NCBI GenBank assembly: GCA_002411545.1 | Contig: DHTG01000019.1 | Span: 1,259 to 11,222, forward strand | Direction of reading: 5' to 3' | DNA length: 9,964 nucleotides | DNA from: Bacteroidales bacterium UBA5266 | Lineage (GTDB): Bacteria; Bacteroidota; Bacteroidia; Bacteroidales; WCHB1-69 | Part shown: piece by piece, positions 1 to 7,060 of the stretch | Numbering within the stretch: the first letter of the stretch is position 1 | How the letters are laid out: each line of letters begins with the position of its first letter | The notes under the pieces: generated by a model | What the model was told of the DNA's origin: nothing | The model's input: the letters and a program-made list of their open reading frames with translations, nothing else | The model's database searches: none | Position numbers and translations under genes: made by a program

Positions 1-480
1 GATTGAAATTCATGGTCGGTGAACGATTTTTGTATGATTTGAGGGTGCATTGCACGAGGTTTAATGCCATAGGAACCACCGGTTTCGGCAGACAGCATCT
101 TAATGCTCCGGCTTCCACGAGATGTATGGACAGTCAGTAAATACATTTGTGCGGCAGCCACAGATATCTTAAACGTATGGACTCCTCCTTCTACTGTCGC
201 ATTATAAACCGCACACTGTTTTCCGCTTATATCATACAACACCATTGTAATATTATCCTTATACGGTATGTGTAATGGCACCTCGGTTGTTCCGCTAAAC
301 GGATTGAGGCTGTTTTGAAAAAGTTGGAGACTATTTGCTTTCGCTTCTTCGATGCCGACACTGTTTATCATTTGTAAGGTAGTATCCGGATAATAAAGGG
401 TTTCCATCCACGAACGACTTTCATTGGTAATGTTAACACTGTCTAAAGCATTCCAGGAATCGTCCTGCATAGTAGCTGTA
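1..480. repeat. Long direct repeat, left copy
   Basis: Bases 1-480 align without gaps to 5501-5980. I counted about 39 mismatches, giving about 92% identity. The match runs to the left edge of the window, so the full repeat is longer than seen. It lies entirely within the coding regions of the two paralogous surface-protein genes and fades into the signal-peptide codons at about 481. The two copies are in direct orientation and flank the protease gene. Confidence 0.95.
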
Positions 481-563
481 AATGTTAAAGATAAGTAGTT
501 TTGAGCAAATATAGTATGTATGCTTGCAAATAAGCAACTTAATATTAAGTTTGTAATATTCAT
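1..563 (-). CDS. Secreted surface protein with internal sorting-domain-like module, second copy (3'-truncated by window edge)
   Basis: The frame is open from an ATG at 563 to the window edge, about 187 codons. It begins with a signal peptide (hydrophobic core NLILSCLFASIHTIF, likely cleavage near FAQ|N). Then comes a segment FTATMQDDSW...LDSVNITN...DTTLQMIN, followed by a Por_Secre_tail-like module (LFQNSLNPF, YDISGKQ, VHTFKI, MYLLTV, IKML). It is a close paralog of the 458-aa protein at 4720-6096: about 87% amino-acid identity from residue 27 onward (21 replacements in about 160 codons), while the signal peptides have diverged. The start lies only 4 bp after the stop of the protease gene upstream, suggesting co-transcription and possibly coupled translation. 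The first NPNP-type motif has a Leu (NSLNPF) where the other copy has Pro. What follows beyond the edge, including whether the C-terminal domain of the paralog is kept, cannot be seen. The function is unknown; an exported or surface role is inferred. Confidence 0.85.
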   Translation of the reverse strand, partial: MNITNLILSCLFASIHTIFAQNYLSLTFTATMQDDSWNALDSVNITNESRSWMETLYYPDTTLQMINSVGIEEAKANSLQLFQNSLNPFSGTTEVPLHIPYKDNITMVLYDISGKQCAVYNATVEGGVHTFKISVAAAQMYLLTVHTSRGSRSIKMLSAETGGSYGIKPRAMHPQIIQKSFTDHEFQ

Positions 564-567
564 TTAT

Positions 568-3500
568 TTATTTACTTTTTATAATTTTTTTCTTTATTAT
601 TTCTTGTTCAGTTTGAATATTAATTAAATAAATTCCTGCTTTCAAATCACTAATATTAATTATTACTTTAGAATCGTTTATTGTAAATCGTTTTATTTCT
701 TTCCCTATCACATCATAGATTCGTACTTCTTTCATTATAGACTGTCTATTATCCAATGTTAATAAATCATTTGCGGGGTTTGGTGAAATATTAATTTTTT
801 GTTCCGATTCTGATATGGATTCTTTCATTCCGGTTTCTTCACTTCTACTGCCATTGTCTATACGCCAACATATTACAAGAGGATCAGGTATGTCAAAATC
901 CTTTCCGAAACGTTCTAATATGGATTCAGCCATTATAGAGGCCAAATCAGAACCGGAAGAAATACTTTCCAAAGTATCTATAGCTCCTTGTGAAATAATC
1001 AAATAGTCCGGATCAATACTTCGCCAAGAAGCTAAGTAATGTAAACAAACACTATAATTATTATTTTCTTCTATAAACGAATCGGAATATAAAATCGGAA
1101 TATTATCTAAAATACTATCCATTAAGATTATGTCGGAATCTTCCATATAACTTTCCGCTAATAAATATTCCGTATATTTAGTTTTGGAACGAGACAACCA
1201 TACATTAAACAATGACTTATTCAATTCCTCTTCTTTCAATAAAAAGGCAACGGCATCTTTGCAAATCATATCTAATTCACTTTTTATTTCTGTTATCTCT
1301 ATATAATCATCTAATTGTTGCGGATCAAAAACCACTTCATCCATTCCGGTATAACTAAGTAATGAATCAATATAAAAATCCCATTCAATCGAAGTCGTAT
1401 TGTAATTGGACAAGTATTCAAGTTCTAACAAGGTAAATTCATCATACTTTTCTAAATACAAATCTTCCAGTTCTTCCAATGTTAAAGAACCTGAAAGATA
1501 ATAATTTTCGCCTGTATATCCATATTCGATACACATATCCATAGGTATTCCATTTATAGCACATCCCGCATAATACAAAGGTTCATGATGACTTAAGCCC
1601 ATATTATAATAATAAACAAGACGCTCAACACCAATATTTTGAATATTCATAGATGAAACAGTAGGCCCAAATTGATTCCCTGCAGCATAAAAAATAGATC
1701 CTTGGATTCGTCGAATGTTGCTGTTTTCATTTATAAGTAGATCTTGATTATTATTATCAAATATATTACACAAAAATTGTAGCCCTTCACAATAGGTTAA
1801 ATTGGAATTATCAGCTTGAATACCTTGAATATCACATGCTACACACAAATTTTCAAATGTGTTATATTTTATATAATTATTACTTTCCACGCGTAATCCC
1901 GTACCATTATAACCTGAAAAATAATTATTTTCTATTTTATATGCATTACAATTATATAATAAAACTCCACAACAAACAGTTGTTGAGGTAGGAACACTGA
2001 AAACGCATGATTCTATTTGCATATTATTCGAACCTTTTGCACTGACGGCAACTTTATTATTTGAAAATTCGGTATTTACGATTCTTGTTAGCGCAGTTCC
2101 CGCATTTGTAACGTAGACAGCCGTTCCAAATCCTTCAAATATACAAGGAGGATCTATAATCCCGTTTACATTATCCATATTTAAATCTACTCCAGCACCA
2201 TTAGCATAAATTCCTACACCGGAAGTTGATTGCAAATTTTGAAAAGTACAATGATTAAAATGTATACCTCTAACACCGCTTAAAAAAATTTGACTTGTAT
2301 TATTTGTCACAGTAAATGAAGCATTATTATCAATTGTAAAAGTACATTTATAAAAACCCATACTCACCTTTGATAAAGCATAAAGCATACCGCTATTATA
2401 ATTTATGGATTGTTTATTATTAATAAAATTAGAATATTCTGCTTGTATTATTCCACCCCCTCCATTCAAAGGCAAAAATAAAACCCTCTGTCCATATCCA
2501 CCCTGAGTTGGCGGATCTACTTCTTCTGTTGAACCTATCATTACATATCTAACACCTCCTGCATTCACAGCACACATTGCATTCTCAATGGTAGAACCTG
2601 TCATATACAAAAAACCGTGTGAAGATAAATCATGAGGAGAGGAACCGTCAATGCCATATAACTCTATTCCTTGCCACATTTCTCCTTCACAAGCACTAGT
2701 TATGGTTGCATTAATTAAATTTAAATATCCTCCCGGTTCTACAATAATTTTGGCATTGGGAGTACAATATATAGTTACACCATCCATAATATCAATTTGA
2801 CATCCTGAAGAAATAGTAACGGTTCCACTTATTAAAACATCCGAAGTAAAAGAATCACTGTTTTCAAAAACAGTCTCTAAATACATTGTAGCATATGTAC
2901 TGGTAATCAGAATCTCCTTTTTCAACAATTCCAAGGTATCTTCTTTATAAACAATAGACAAAGCAATCCAAGCTTCACCACAACCAAGTGATTTTACCTC
3001 AATACCGGACGATCCTTGTCCATTCTCAATGCGAAGATTTTTACTTACCGACCAAATAAAATCAAGAGTAGGTTCATTCAAGATATCGCTGGGTCTAAAA
3101 TAATAGGGTTTAGTATCACACAAGTCAATGGTATTATCCCCGATAATGGGTATGGCTTCTAAAACAGCCTGGTAAGCATCTACCAAACCATATCCCACTT
3201 CATTATTCCATGTGCCGTTAGGATGAGCGGGAGTTGTTGAAAATGTATAATATGGCAATTTTATACAGGTTGCTTCTATAATATATTTTACTTCTGCTTG
3301 CGTTAAACAAGGATTGACAGATAATACTAATGCTGCAACAGCCGAAACATGTGGACATGCTGCAGATGTTCCTGGGAATATTGTATAATCGGATGGATCA
3401 TCGCCATCTAATCCTTGTAAGTCTGTAGTCGGTATAACAGCAGGTGCTACAACATTCAGTGATGCTCCATAACGAGAAATACCTGCCCTGTATCCATACC

Positions 3501-4686
3501 TATCAATTGCTCCGACAGCAAGAACACTACTTAATGAGGCAGGATAACAGATGGGGAATGCTACGTTATTCCCTGCTGCAAATACTAAAACACAACCAAG
3601 ACCGTTTCGTCCATTTGATAGGGCTTCGTCAATAGCGTCGTCCATCATAGAACATTGGAAGCCGTCATGTCCCCATGAATTACTTAGTACAGATGCTCCC
3701 ATGTCAGATGCATAAATAATTCCATTTGCTAACTCTTGTGCAGTATTTATACTAGCATCATTCATACAATCACTAATAGACATTAACGGACAATTGGGTG
3801 CTATTCCTGCTACGCCAATAGTATTATTCGTACCTGCGCCAATAATTCCTGCACATGAAGTGCCGTGATAATTATATATTTGACTAGGCGAACTTCCCGA
3901 TTCCAAATCATAGCTAATTTGACAGATATTCGTCAAATCCGGATGATCTAATTCTATTCCTTGGTCAATAACAGCTACTATGATATTTGTATTGCCTGCA
4001 GTAATTTGTCGTGCTTCGCAAAAATTAATATCTATCAGATTATCCATAACATTACTCAATCCCCATTGCATATCAAACAAAGAATCATTGACACACATGG
4101 GCAAGTAATTAGTCATAAAATCGGGTTCGGAAGCCGTAAATAAATTTGATTCATAGAATATATTTGCCATCTCCAAGGCATTACCGGTAGAATTTTTTGA
4201 ACAAGCCAAAGTGTACCATAAAGGCATGAATGGATTATTTCCTAAAACAGCAACATTATTACTTTCTGCCATCTTTTCCAATGTATCTATGTCCATGTGA
4301 TTTTTAAGCTTTACATAAAAAAGGTGAGATAAACCTACTTCATTCGAATGGGAAGTTAAAAAGAACGGAGCCTCATATAATATCAAAGGGTTATTACTTA
4401 AAGAAGAATCTGTTTCTACTATAGTCCAATATTTATTACCTATAGGCGTGGATTTATGTAAGTCTACATTGATATTTACTTTTTTAAATGATTCAATCCT
4501 TGCGTTTATAGTATCCAAAGATTTTTTTAAACGTATAGTATCATTCAGACTTTCAAACAAGATAAATCTTTTGTTTGAAACTTGTTCTATAAAGATTTTT
4601 TTGTTATGATACCAATAGTAATTTTGACTTTTAGCTTCTAATGACAACAGGATAACTGTTGTCAAGACAAATATTAAATTTTTCAT
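568..4686 (-). CDS. Secreted S8 (subtilisin-family) serine protease with PKD-like, beta-helix-like and T9SS type A sorting domains
   Basis: This 1372-aa protein starts with a signal peptide (residues 1-20, cleavage near AKS|Q). Residues about 22-225 form an N-terminal region that could be a propeptide. The subtilase domain spans about 230-510 with the full catalytic set: Asp241 (AVIDQGIELDHPDL), His274 (YHGTSCAGIIG), oxyanion Asn373 (AAGNN) and Ser441 (GTSAACPHVSA). Residues about 545-598 (FIWSVSKNLRIENGQG...) resemble a PKD-like domain. Residues about 640-1010 are rich in short N/G/F/I turns (IENNYFSGYNGTG, EFSNNKVAVSAKG), typical of a right-handed parallel beta-helix. Residues about 1065-1265 are acidic and probably helical. 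The end (about 1297-1372: INISPNPANDLLTL, RIYDVIGKEI, LKAGIYLINI, KKKIIKSK) is a T9SS type A sorting domain, so the protein should be exported by Sec, then T9SS, and anchored or released at the surface. It appears catalytically intact. The substrate is unknown. By eye it is AT-richer than the housekeeping genes. Confidence 0.95.
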   Translation of the reverse strand: MKNLIFVLTTVILLSLEAKSQNYYWYHNKKIFIEQVSNKRFILFESLNDTIRLKKSLDTINARIESFKKVNINVDLHKSTPIGNKYWTIVETDSSLSNNPLILYEAPFFLTSHSNEVGLSHLFYVKLKNHMDIDTLEKMAESNNVAVLGNNPFMPLWYTLACSKNSTGNALEMANIFYESNLFTASEPDFMTNYLPMCVNDSLFDMQWGLSNVMDNLIDINFCEARQITAGNTNIIVAVIDQGIELDHPDLTNICQISYDLESGSSPSQIYNYHGTSCAGIIGAGTNNTIGVAGIAPNCPLMSISDCMNDASINTAQELANGIIYASDMGASVLSNSWGHDGFQCSMMDDAIDEALSNGRNGLGCVLVFAAGNNVAFPICYPASLSSVLAVGAIDRYGYRAGISRYGASLNVVAPAVIPTTDLQGLDGDDPSDYTIFPGTSAACPHVSAVAALVLSVNPCLTQAEVKYIIEATCIKLPYYTFSTTPAHPNGTWNNEVGYGLVDAYQAVLEAIPIIGDNTIDLCDTKPYYFRPSDILNEPTLDFIWSVSKNLRIENGQGSSGIEVKSLGCGEAWIALSIVYKEDTLELLKKEILITSTYATMYLETVFENSDSFTSDVLISGTVTISSGCQIDIMDGVTIYCTPNAKIIVEPGGYLNLINATITSACEGEMWQGIELYGIDGSSPHDLSSHGFLYMTGSTIENAMCAVNAGGVRYVMIGSTEEVDPPTQGGYGQRVLFLPLNGGGGIIQAEYSNFINNKQSINYNSGMLYALSKVSMGFYKCTFTIDNNASFTVTNNTSQIFLSGVRGIHFNHCTFQNLQSTSGVGIYANGAGVDLNMDNVNGIIDPPCIFEGFGTAVYVTNAGTALTRIVNTEFSNNKVAVSAKGSNNMQIESCVFSVPTSTTVCCGVLLYNCNAYKIENNYFSGYNGTGLRVESNNYIKYNTFENLCVACDIQGIQADNSNLTYCEGLQFLCNIFDNNNQDLLINENSNIRRIQGSIFYAAGNQFGPTVSSMNIQNIGVERLVYYYNMGLSHHEPLYYAGCAINGIPMDMCIEYGYTGENYYLSGSLTLEELEDLYLEKYDEFTLLELEYLSNYNTTSIEWDFYIDSLLSYTGMDEVVFDPQQLDDYIEITEIKSELDMICKDAVAFLLKEEELNKSLFNVWLSRSKTKYTEYLLAESYMEDSDIILMDSILDNIPILYSDSFIEENNNYSVCLHYLASWRSIDPDYLIISQGAIDTLESISSGSDLASIMAESILERFGKDFDIPDPLVICWRIDNGSRSEETGMKESISESEQKINISPNPANDLLTLDNRQSIMKEVRIYDVIGKEIKRFTINDSKVIINISDLKAGIYLINIQTEQEIIKKKIIKSK
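571..798 (-). other. T9SS type A C-terminal sorting domain of the protease
   Basis: Residues about 1297-1372 of the protease match the Por_Secre_tail pattern: an SPNPANDLL motif, then RIYDVIGKEI, then ISDLKAGIYLINI, and a basic tail with KKKIIK. In Bacteroidota this domain directs passage through the type IX secretion system and is usually removed at the surface. It sits at the extreme C-terminus as expected, unlike the similar module in the neighbouring 458-aa protein. Confidence 0.9.
1657..2769 (-). other. Probable right-handed parallel beta-helix region of the protease
   Basis: Residues about 640-1010 show irregular repeats of roughly 20-30 residues with the pattern hydrophobic-x-hydrophobic-x-Asn/Gly and paired Asn or Cys (IHFNHCTFQNLQ, IVNTEFSNNKVAV, MQIESCVFSV, YKIENNYFSGYNG, YIKYNTFENLC). 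This is the look of pectate-lyase or NosD-type solenoids. In surface proteins such domains often bind glycans or act as rigid stalks. The role here is inferred. No polysaccharide-lyase catalytic motif was recognised. Confidence 0.6.
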
Positions 4687-4719
4687 TTTGTATGTTTTTA
4701 ATTCTTTTTAAAAATGTAC

Positions 4720-6096
4720 TTAATAGGTTATTTGTACATCTAATAAAACATCATCCGTCGTCGATAATTTCGGAGATAGAATAAAAGCGACTATCCATGG
4801 CTCTACCACATGGGTAATAAAACAGTCAATTATTATGTTAATGGAATATTTGTTACTGGCCGTTTGTATTAAATCGGATGTTATAGTATTAATGCCGTTA
4901 TAACTATGGCCATGTACAAGTAATATGGTTTGATTTTGAAAATCAATTGTTGGTAATGTATCACCCAAACAATTATTTATATATTGTCTCTCTTCTTCTG
5001 TAGCAATACGTACCACAACTGTATCGGGAAGACATTGATCAAGGTTCAACATTTGTGGGTATCTGAAAAATATTTGTTGAATCCATAACAAGGAAGAGTC
5101 CAACTCAAATACATAGGTAGTGTCTTTTCCCTCATACACAGCATATTTATTTTTTGTTTTTGAAGTGCCATTATAGGTAAAATAAGCCTCAAAATATAAA
5201 TTATCAAATTGTTCAATCTTATGATTGGAAATATTTTTTTGTTGAGATAGAATAAATTGCAATGTAGTATCGGAATAAAATAACATTTCTGTCCAATAAC
5301 TACTCAAGTTGGTAATTCTTATGCTATCCAAAGGATAATAAACACTATCCAGTTGAGCAGTAAATCGTAAGGTTTTATATTCGGGCAATGGAAAGTCAAA
5401 GCAAAGTGTTGTATCATTCCCTGTTTGTAAGAAAGAAAGCGTTTGTGTGCGAGGTTCTCCCTTATAGGTGGCATAGCCGGTATATACCATACTGTCGTTG
5501 GATTGAAATTCATGGTCGGTGAATGATTTTTGTATGATTTGTGGGTGCATTGCACGAGGTTTAATGCCATAGGAACCGCCGGTTCCGGTAGACAGCATCT
5601 TAATGCTTCGGCTTCCTCGAGATGTATGGACTTTCAGTAAATACATTTGTGCGGCAACCACATTTATCGTAAAAGCATGGAGTCCTCCTTCTACTGTCGC
5701 ATCATAAACCGCACACTGTTTTCCGCTTATATCATACAACACCATCGTAATATTATCCTTATACGGTATGTGTAATGGCACCTCGGTTGTTCCGTTAAAC
5801 GGATTGGGGCTGTTTTGAAAAAGTTGAAGATTTTGCGATTCCGCTTCTTTGATGCCCACACTGTTTATCATTTGTAAGGTAGTATCGGGATAATAGATGG
5901 TTTCCGTCCACGAACGGCTTTGATTGGTAATGTTAACACTGTCTAAAGCAATCCAGGAATCGTCTTGCATTTTAGCTGTAAAGCCTACTGATACTTGATT
6001 TTGTGCATTCAGCGTATGAATTCCTGAAATGATGAAAAAAAATATAATATAAGGGATGGTATTACTTCTGATTTTTGTGAAAATTAATTTTACCAT
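4720..6096 (-). CDS. Secreted surface protein with two internal repeats and an internal sorting-domain-like module
   Basis: This 458-aa protein has an N-terminal signal peptide (hydrophobic IPYIIFFFIISGIHTL, likely cleavage near NAQ|N at about residue 32). Residues 36-78 and 242-284 are a repeated segment (FTA...LDSVNITN...WTE...DTTLQ, about 50% identical). A second repeated piece is at 208-235 and 305-332 (YATYKG...NDTTLCFDF and YFTYNG...KDTTYVFEL). Between the halves of the first unit, residues 89-168 form a Por_Secre_tail-like module (LFQNSPNPFNGTTEV, YDISGKQ, LHAFTI, MYLLKV, SIKML), which is normally C-terminal. Residues about 350-458 (VVVRIATEEERQ..., IDFQNQTILLVHG, KYSINIIIDC, VEPWIVAFIL, LLDVQITY) resemble a beta-rich domain I remember from Bacteroidales lipoproteins, but I cannot name it with confidence. 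There is no sorting domain at the true C-terminus. The 33-bp gap to the protease gene downstream suggests one transcript. From memory, FISUMP-type proteins share the N-terminal layout. The function is unknown. Confidence 0.88.
   Translation of the reverse strand: MVKLIFTKIRSNTIPYIIFFFIISGIHTLNAQNQVSVGFTAKMQDDSWIALDSVNITNQSRSWTETIYYPDTTLQMINSVGIKEAESQNLQLFQNSPNPFNGTTEVPLHIPYKDNITMVLYDISGKQCAVYDATVEGGLHAFTINVVAAQMYLLKVHTSRGSRSIKMLSTGTGGSYGIKPRAMHPQIIQKSFTDHEFQSNDSMVYTGYATYKGEPRTQTLSFLQTGNDTTLCFDFPLPEYKTLRFTAQLDSVYYPLDSIRITNLSSYWTEMLFYSDTTLQFILSQQKNISNHKIEQFDNLYFEAYFTYNGTSKTKNKYAVYEGKDTTYVFELDSSLLWIQQIFFRYPQMLNLDQCLPDTVVVRIATEEERQYINNCLGDTLPTIDFQNQTILLVHGHSYNGINTITSDLIQTASNKYSINIIIDCFITHVVEPWIVAFILSPKLSTTDDVLLDVQITY
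5501..5980. repeat. Long direct repeat, right copy
   Basis: This is the partner of bases 1-480, in the same orientation and about 5.5 kb away. Here the repeat covers residues about 39-198 of the 458-aa protein, including its internal sorting-domain-like module. Homologous recombination between the two copies would remove or duplicate the intervening protease gene. This is an inference from the geometry. Confidence 0.95.
5593..5832 (-). other. Internal Por_Secre_tail-like module
   Basis: Residues 89-168 of the 458-aa protein carry the landmarks of a type A sorting domain in order: NSPNPFNGTT, then VLYDISGKQ, a GGLHAF turn, MYLLKV and IKML. It lies at about one fifth to one third of the chain instead of the C-terminus, and about 290 residues follow it. 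Export by T9SS through this module is therefore doubtful; it may be a structural beta-sandwich reused in another setting. Confidence 0.75.
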
Positions 6097-6254
6097 GACA
6101 TGATATACATTAGTGTTTTATTACAGGATGCCGTTGATGAAGAAATGTTGCATCTTCCTGTAAATTGTTTTCCACAAACAGGACATTTATACAACTGTTT
6201 GCCGACCTTTTTGCCGTTTTTCTTCGTTATTTTACTATGACAGTAAAAGCAGAT
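6090..6254 (-). pseudogene. Remnant of a transposase N-terminus (zinc ribbon)
   Basis: Read on the minus strand from 6254 to a TAA at 6090-6092, the frame gives ICFYCHSKITKKNGKKVG, then KQLYKCPVCGKQFTG, then unrelated residues. Two CxxC pairs about 22 residues apart with a basic linker and YKCPxCGKQF are typical of the N-terminal zinc ribbon of IS1- or IS1595-like transposases. No start codon lies in frame: stops immediately precede it, and the nearby ATG at 6264 is one frame off (MNNKSAFTV... ends after 12 codons). The rest of a transposase is absent. The similarity ends near 6152, and the frame overlaps the first codons of the 458-aa gene by 7 bp. It is most likely a decayed insertion-sequence scar. 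A functional small zinc-ribbon protein is unlikely without a start. Confidence 0.65.
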
Positions 6255-6281
6255 TTATTATTCATATACTTTCAAATGCTG

Positions 6282-6289
6282 CAAAGATA
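6282..6289 (-). promoter_or_regulatory. Bacteroidota-type -7 box (TATCTTTG)
   Basis: The minus strand reads TATCTTTG, matching the TAnnTTTG -7 consensus of the primary sigma factor in Bacteroidota. I see no clear TTG -33 element at the usual distance upstream, so the site is weak or uncertain. It is about 185 bp upstream of the 458-aa gene and just upstream of the transposase remnant. It may therefore have been the insertion sequence's own promoter and now drive the surface-protein genes. Confidence 0.4.
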
Positions 6290-6300
6290 CTAATACTAAA

Positions 6301-6341
6301 GGGTTAATTGAGGTGTCAGCCTACTTTTTGTCCATTAACCC
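6301..6341 (-). repeat. Inverted repeat after aat (possible terminator or insertion-sequence end)
   Basis: GGGTTAAT at 6301-6308 and ATTAACCC at 6334-6341 are perfect 8-bp inverted arms around a 25-nt spacer. The repeat begins 22 bp after the aat stop. On the minus strand the hairpin is followed by CTTTAGTATT, a poor T-tract, and the loop is long, so it would be at best a weak terminator. The spacer (GTCAGCCTACTTTTTGTCC) could instead belong to the end of the insertion sequence whose transposase remnant lies next to it. Confidence 0.4.
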
Positions 6342-6363
6342 CGATTAATAATGTATAAAACTT

Positions 6364-7056
6364 CTAATTGTTCAAATCATTCCATTTTCCAACGAGTGTA
6401 TTTTTATTCAAACTTTCGCGTAATCCCTTTAAAAATTCCTTGCGTGCTACGGCTCTTCCGCCCATGCTTAACATGTGCGGGGTGACCTGCTGGCAATCGA
6501 TAAAGTGAAAATGATGTTTTAAGGCAAATTGTATTAAATAATAGAAAGCTACTTTGGAAGCATCGGTTTCGAGGTGAAACATCGATTCGCCCGAAAACAT
6601 GGCTCCCAAGGAAACACCATACAATCCACCTACCAACCGATTCTCTTTATAGGTTTCAAAAGAATGCGCATAGCCCATCTGATGCAATTGCATATAGCTG
6701 TCGATGATTTCGGCACTTATCCATGTGCCTTTTTGGTTATTTCGTTTAACGTTTGCGCATAATTCCACTACTTTTCGGAAATTAGCATCAATCTTCACTT
6801 CAAATTCACGTCGTTTGATTCTCTGCATTAAGCTTTTAGAAAATGTTATCTCACGGGGAAAACACAACAAACGAGGGTCGAGCGACCACCACAATATGGG
6901 ATTGTCTTCATTAAACCAAGGGAAAATTCCCAAGCTGTAAGCAGTTAGCAAACGCAAAGGAGATAAATCCCCTCCTACAGCCAATAAACCGTCAGCTTCT
7001 GCCAATTCCGGCTTGGGAAATACAATTTCATCTTCCGGTAATTCGAAAATGGGCAC
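6364..7056 (-). CDS. aat: Leucyl/phenylalanyl-tRNA-protein transferase
   Basis: Aat transfers Leu or Phe from charged tRNA to the N-terminal Arg or Lys of proteins in the cytoplasm, marking them for ClpS-guided degradation by Clp proteases. The 230-aa length is normal for the family. Family landmarks are FPKPELAEADGLLAVGGDLS (residues 13-32), LGIFPWFNEDNPILWWSLDPR (42-62), GTWISAEII (110-118), GGLYGVSLGAMFSGESMFH (143-161) and FIDCQ (185-189). Trp112, Glu157 and Gln189 fall where the E. coli enzyme has its substrate-pocket and catalytic Trp111, Glu156 and Gln188. The start is 4 bp after the stop of the M48 protease gene, and the gene is the last of the tight pyrK-lemA-M48-aat run. Placing it with a protease pair fits a protein-turnover theme, but shared regulation is inferred only from spacing. 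Confidence 0.96.
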   Translation of the reverse strand: MPIFELPEDEIVFPKPELAEADGLLAVGGDLSPLRLLTAYSLGIFPWFNEDNPILWWSLDPRLLCFPREITFSKSLMQRIKRREFEVKIDANFRKVVELCANVKRNNQKGTWISAEIIDSYMQLHQMGYAHSFETYKENRLVGGLYGVSLGAMFSGESMFHLETDASKVAFYYLIQFALKHHFHFIDCQQVTPHMLSMGGRAVARKEFLKGLRESLNKNTLVGKWNDLNN

Positions 7057-7060
7057 TTAT

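Noticed and set aside
815..1006. Plus-strand frames such as this one, and similar ones at 3444-3635, 3961-4143, 6574-6762, 6704-6940, 7152-7391, 7752-7934, 8208-8441 and 8638-8844
   Set aside because: All are antisense to well-supported minus-strand genes and encode no recognisable motif.
4723..5049. A T9SS sorting domain at the C-terminus of the 458-aa protein
   Set aside because: The last 109 residues lack the NPNP, YDxxG and GxY landmarks. They look like a separate beta-rich domain.
5319..5570. An 83-codon minus-strand frame
   Set aside because: It lies in another frame inside the 458-aa gene, has no recognisable domain, and the gene around it is clearly coding in its own frame.
1..5980. 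The 480-bp direct repeats as ends of a composite transposon
   Set aside because: The repeats are coding sequence of paralogous secreted proteins, with no transposase, no terminal inverted repeats and no target duplication seen.
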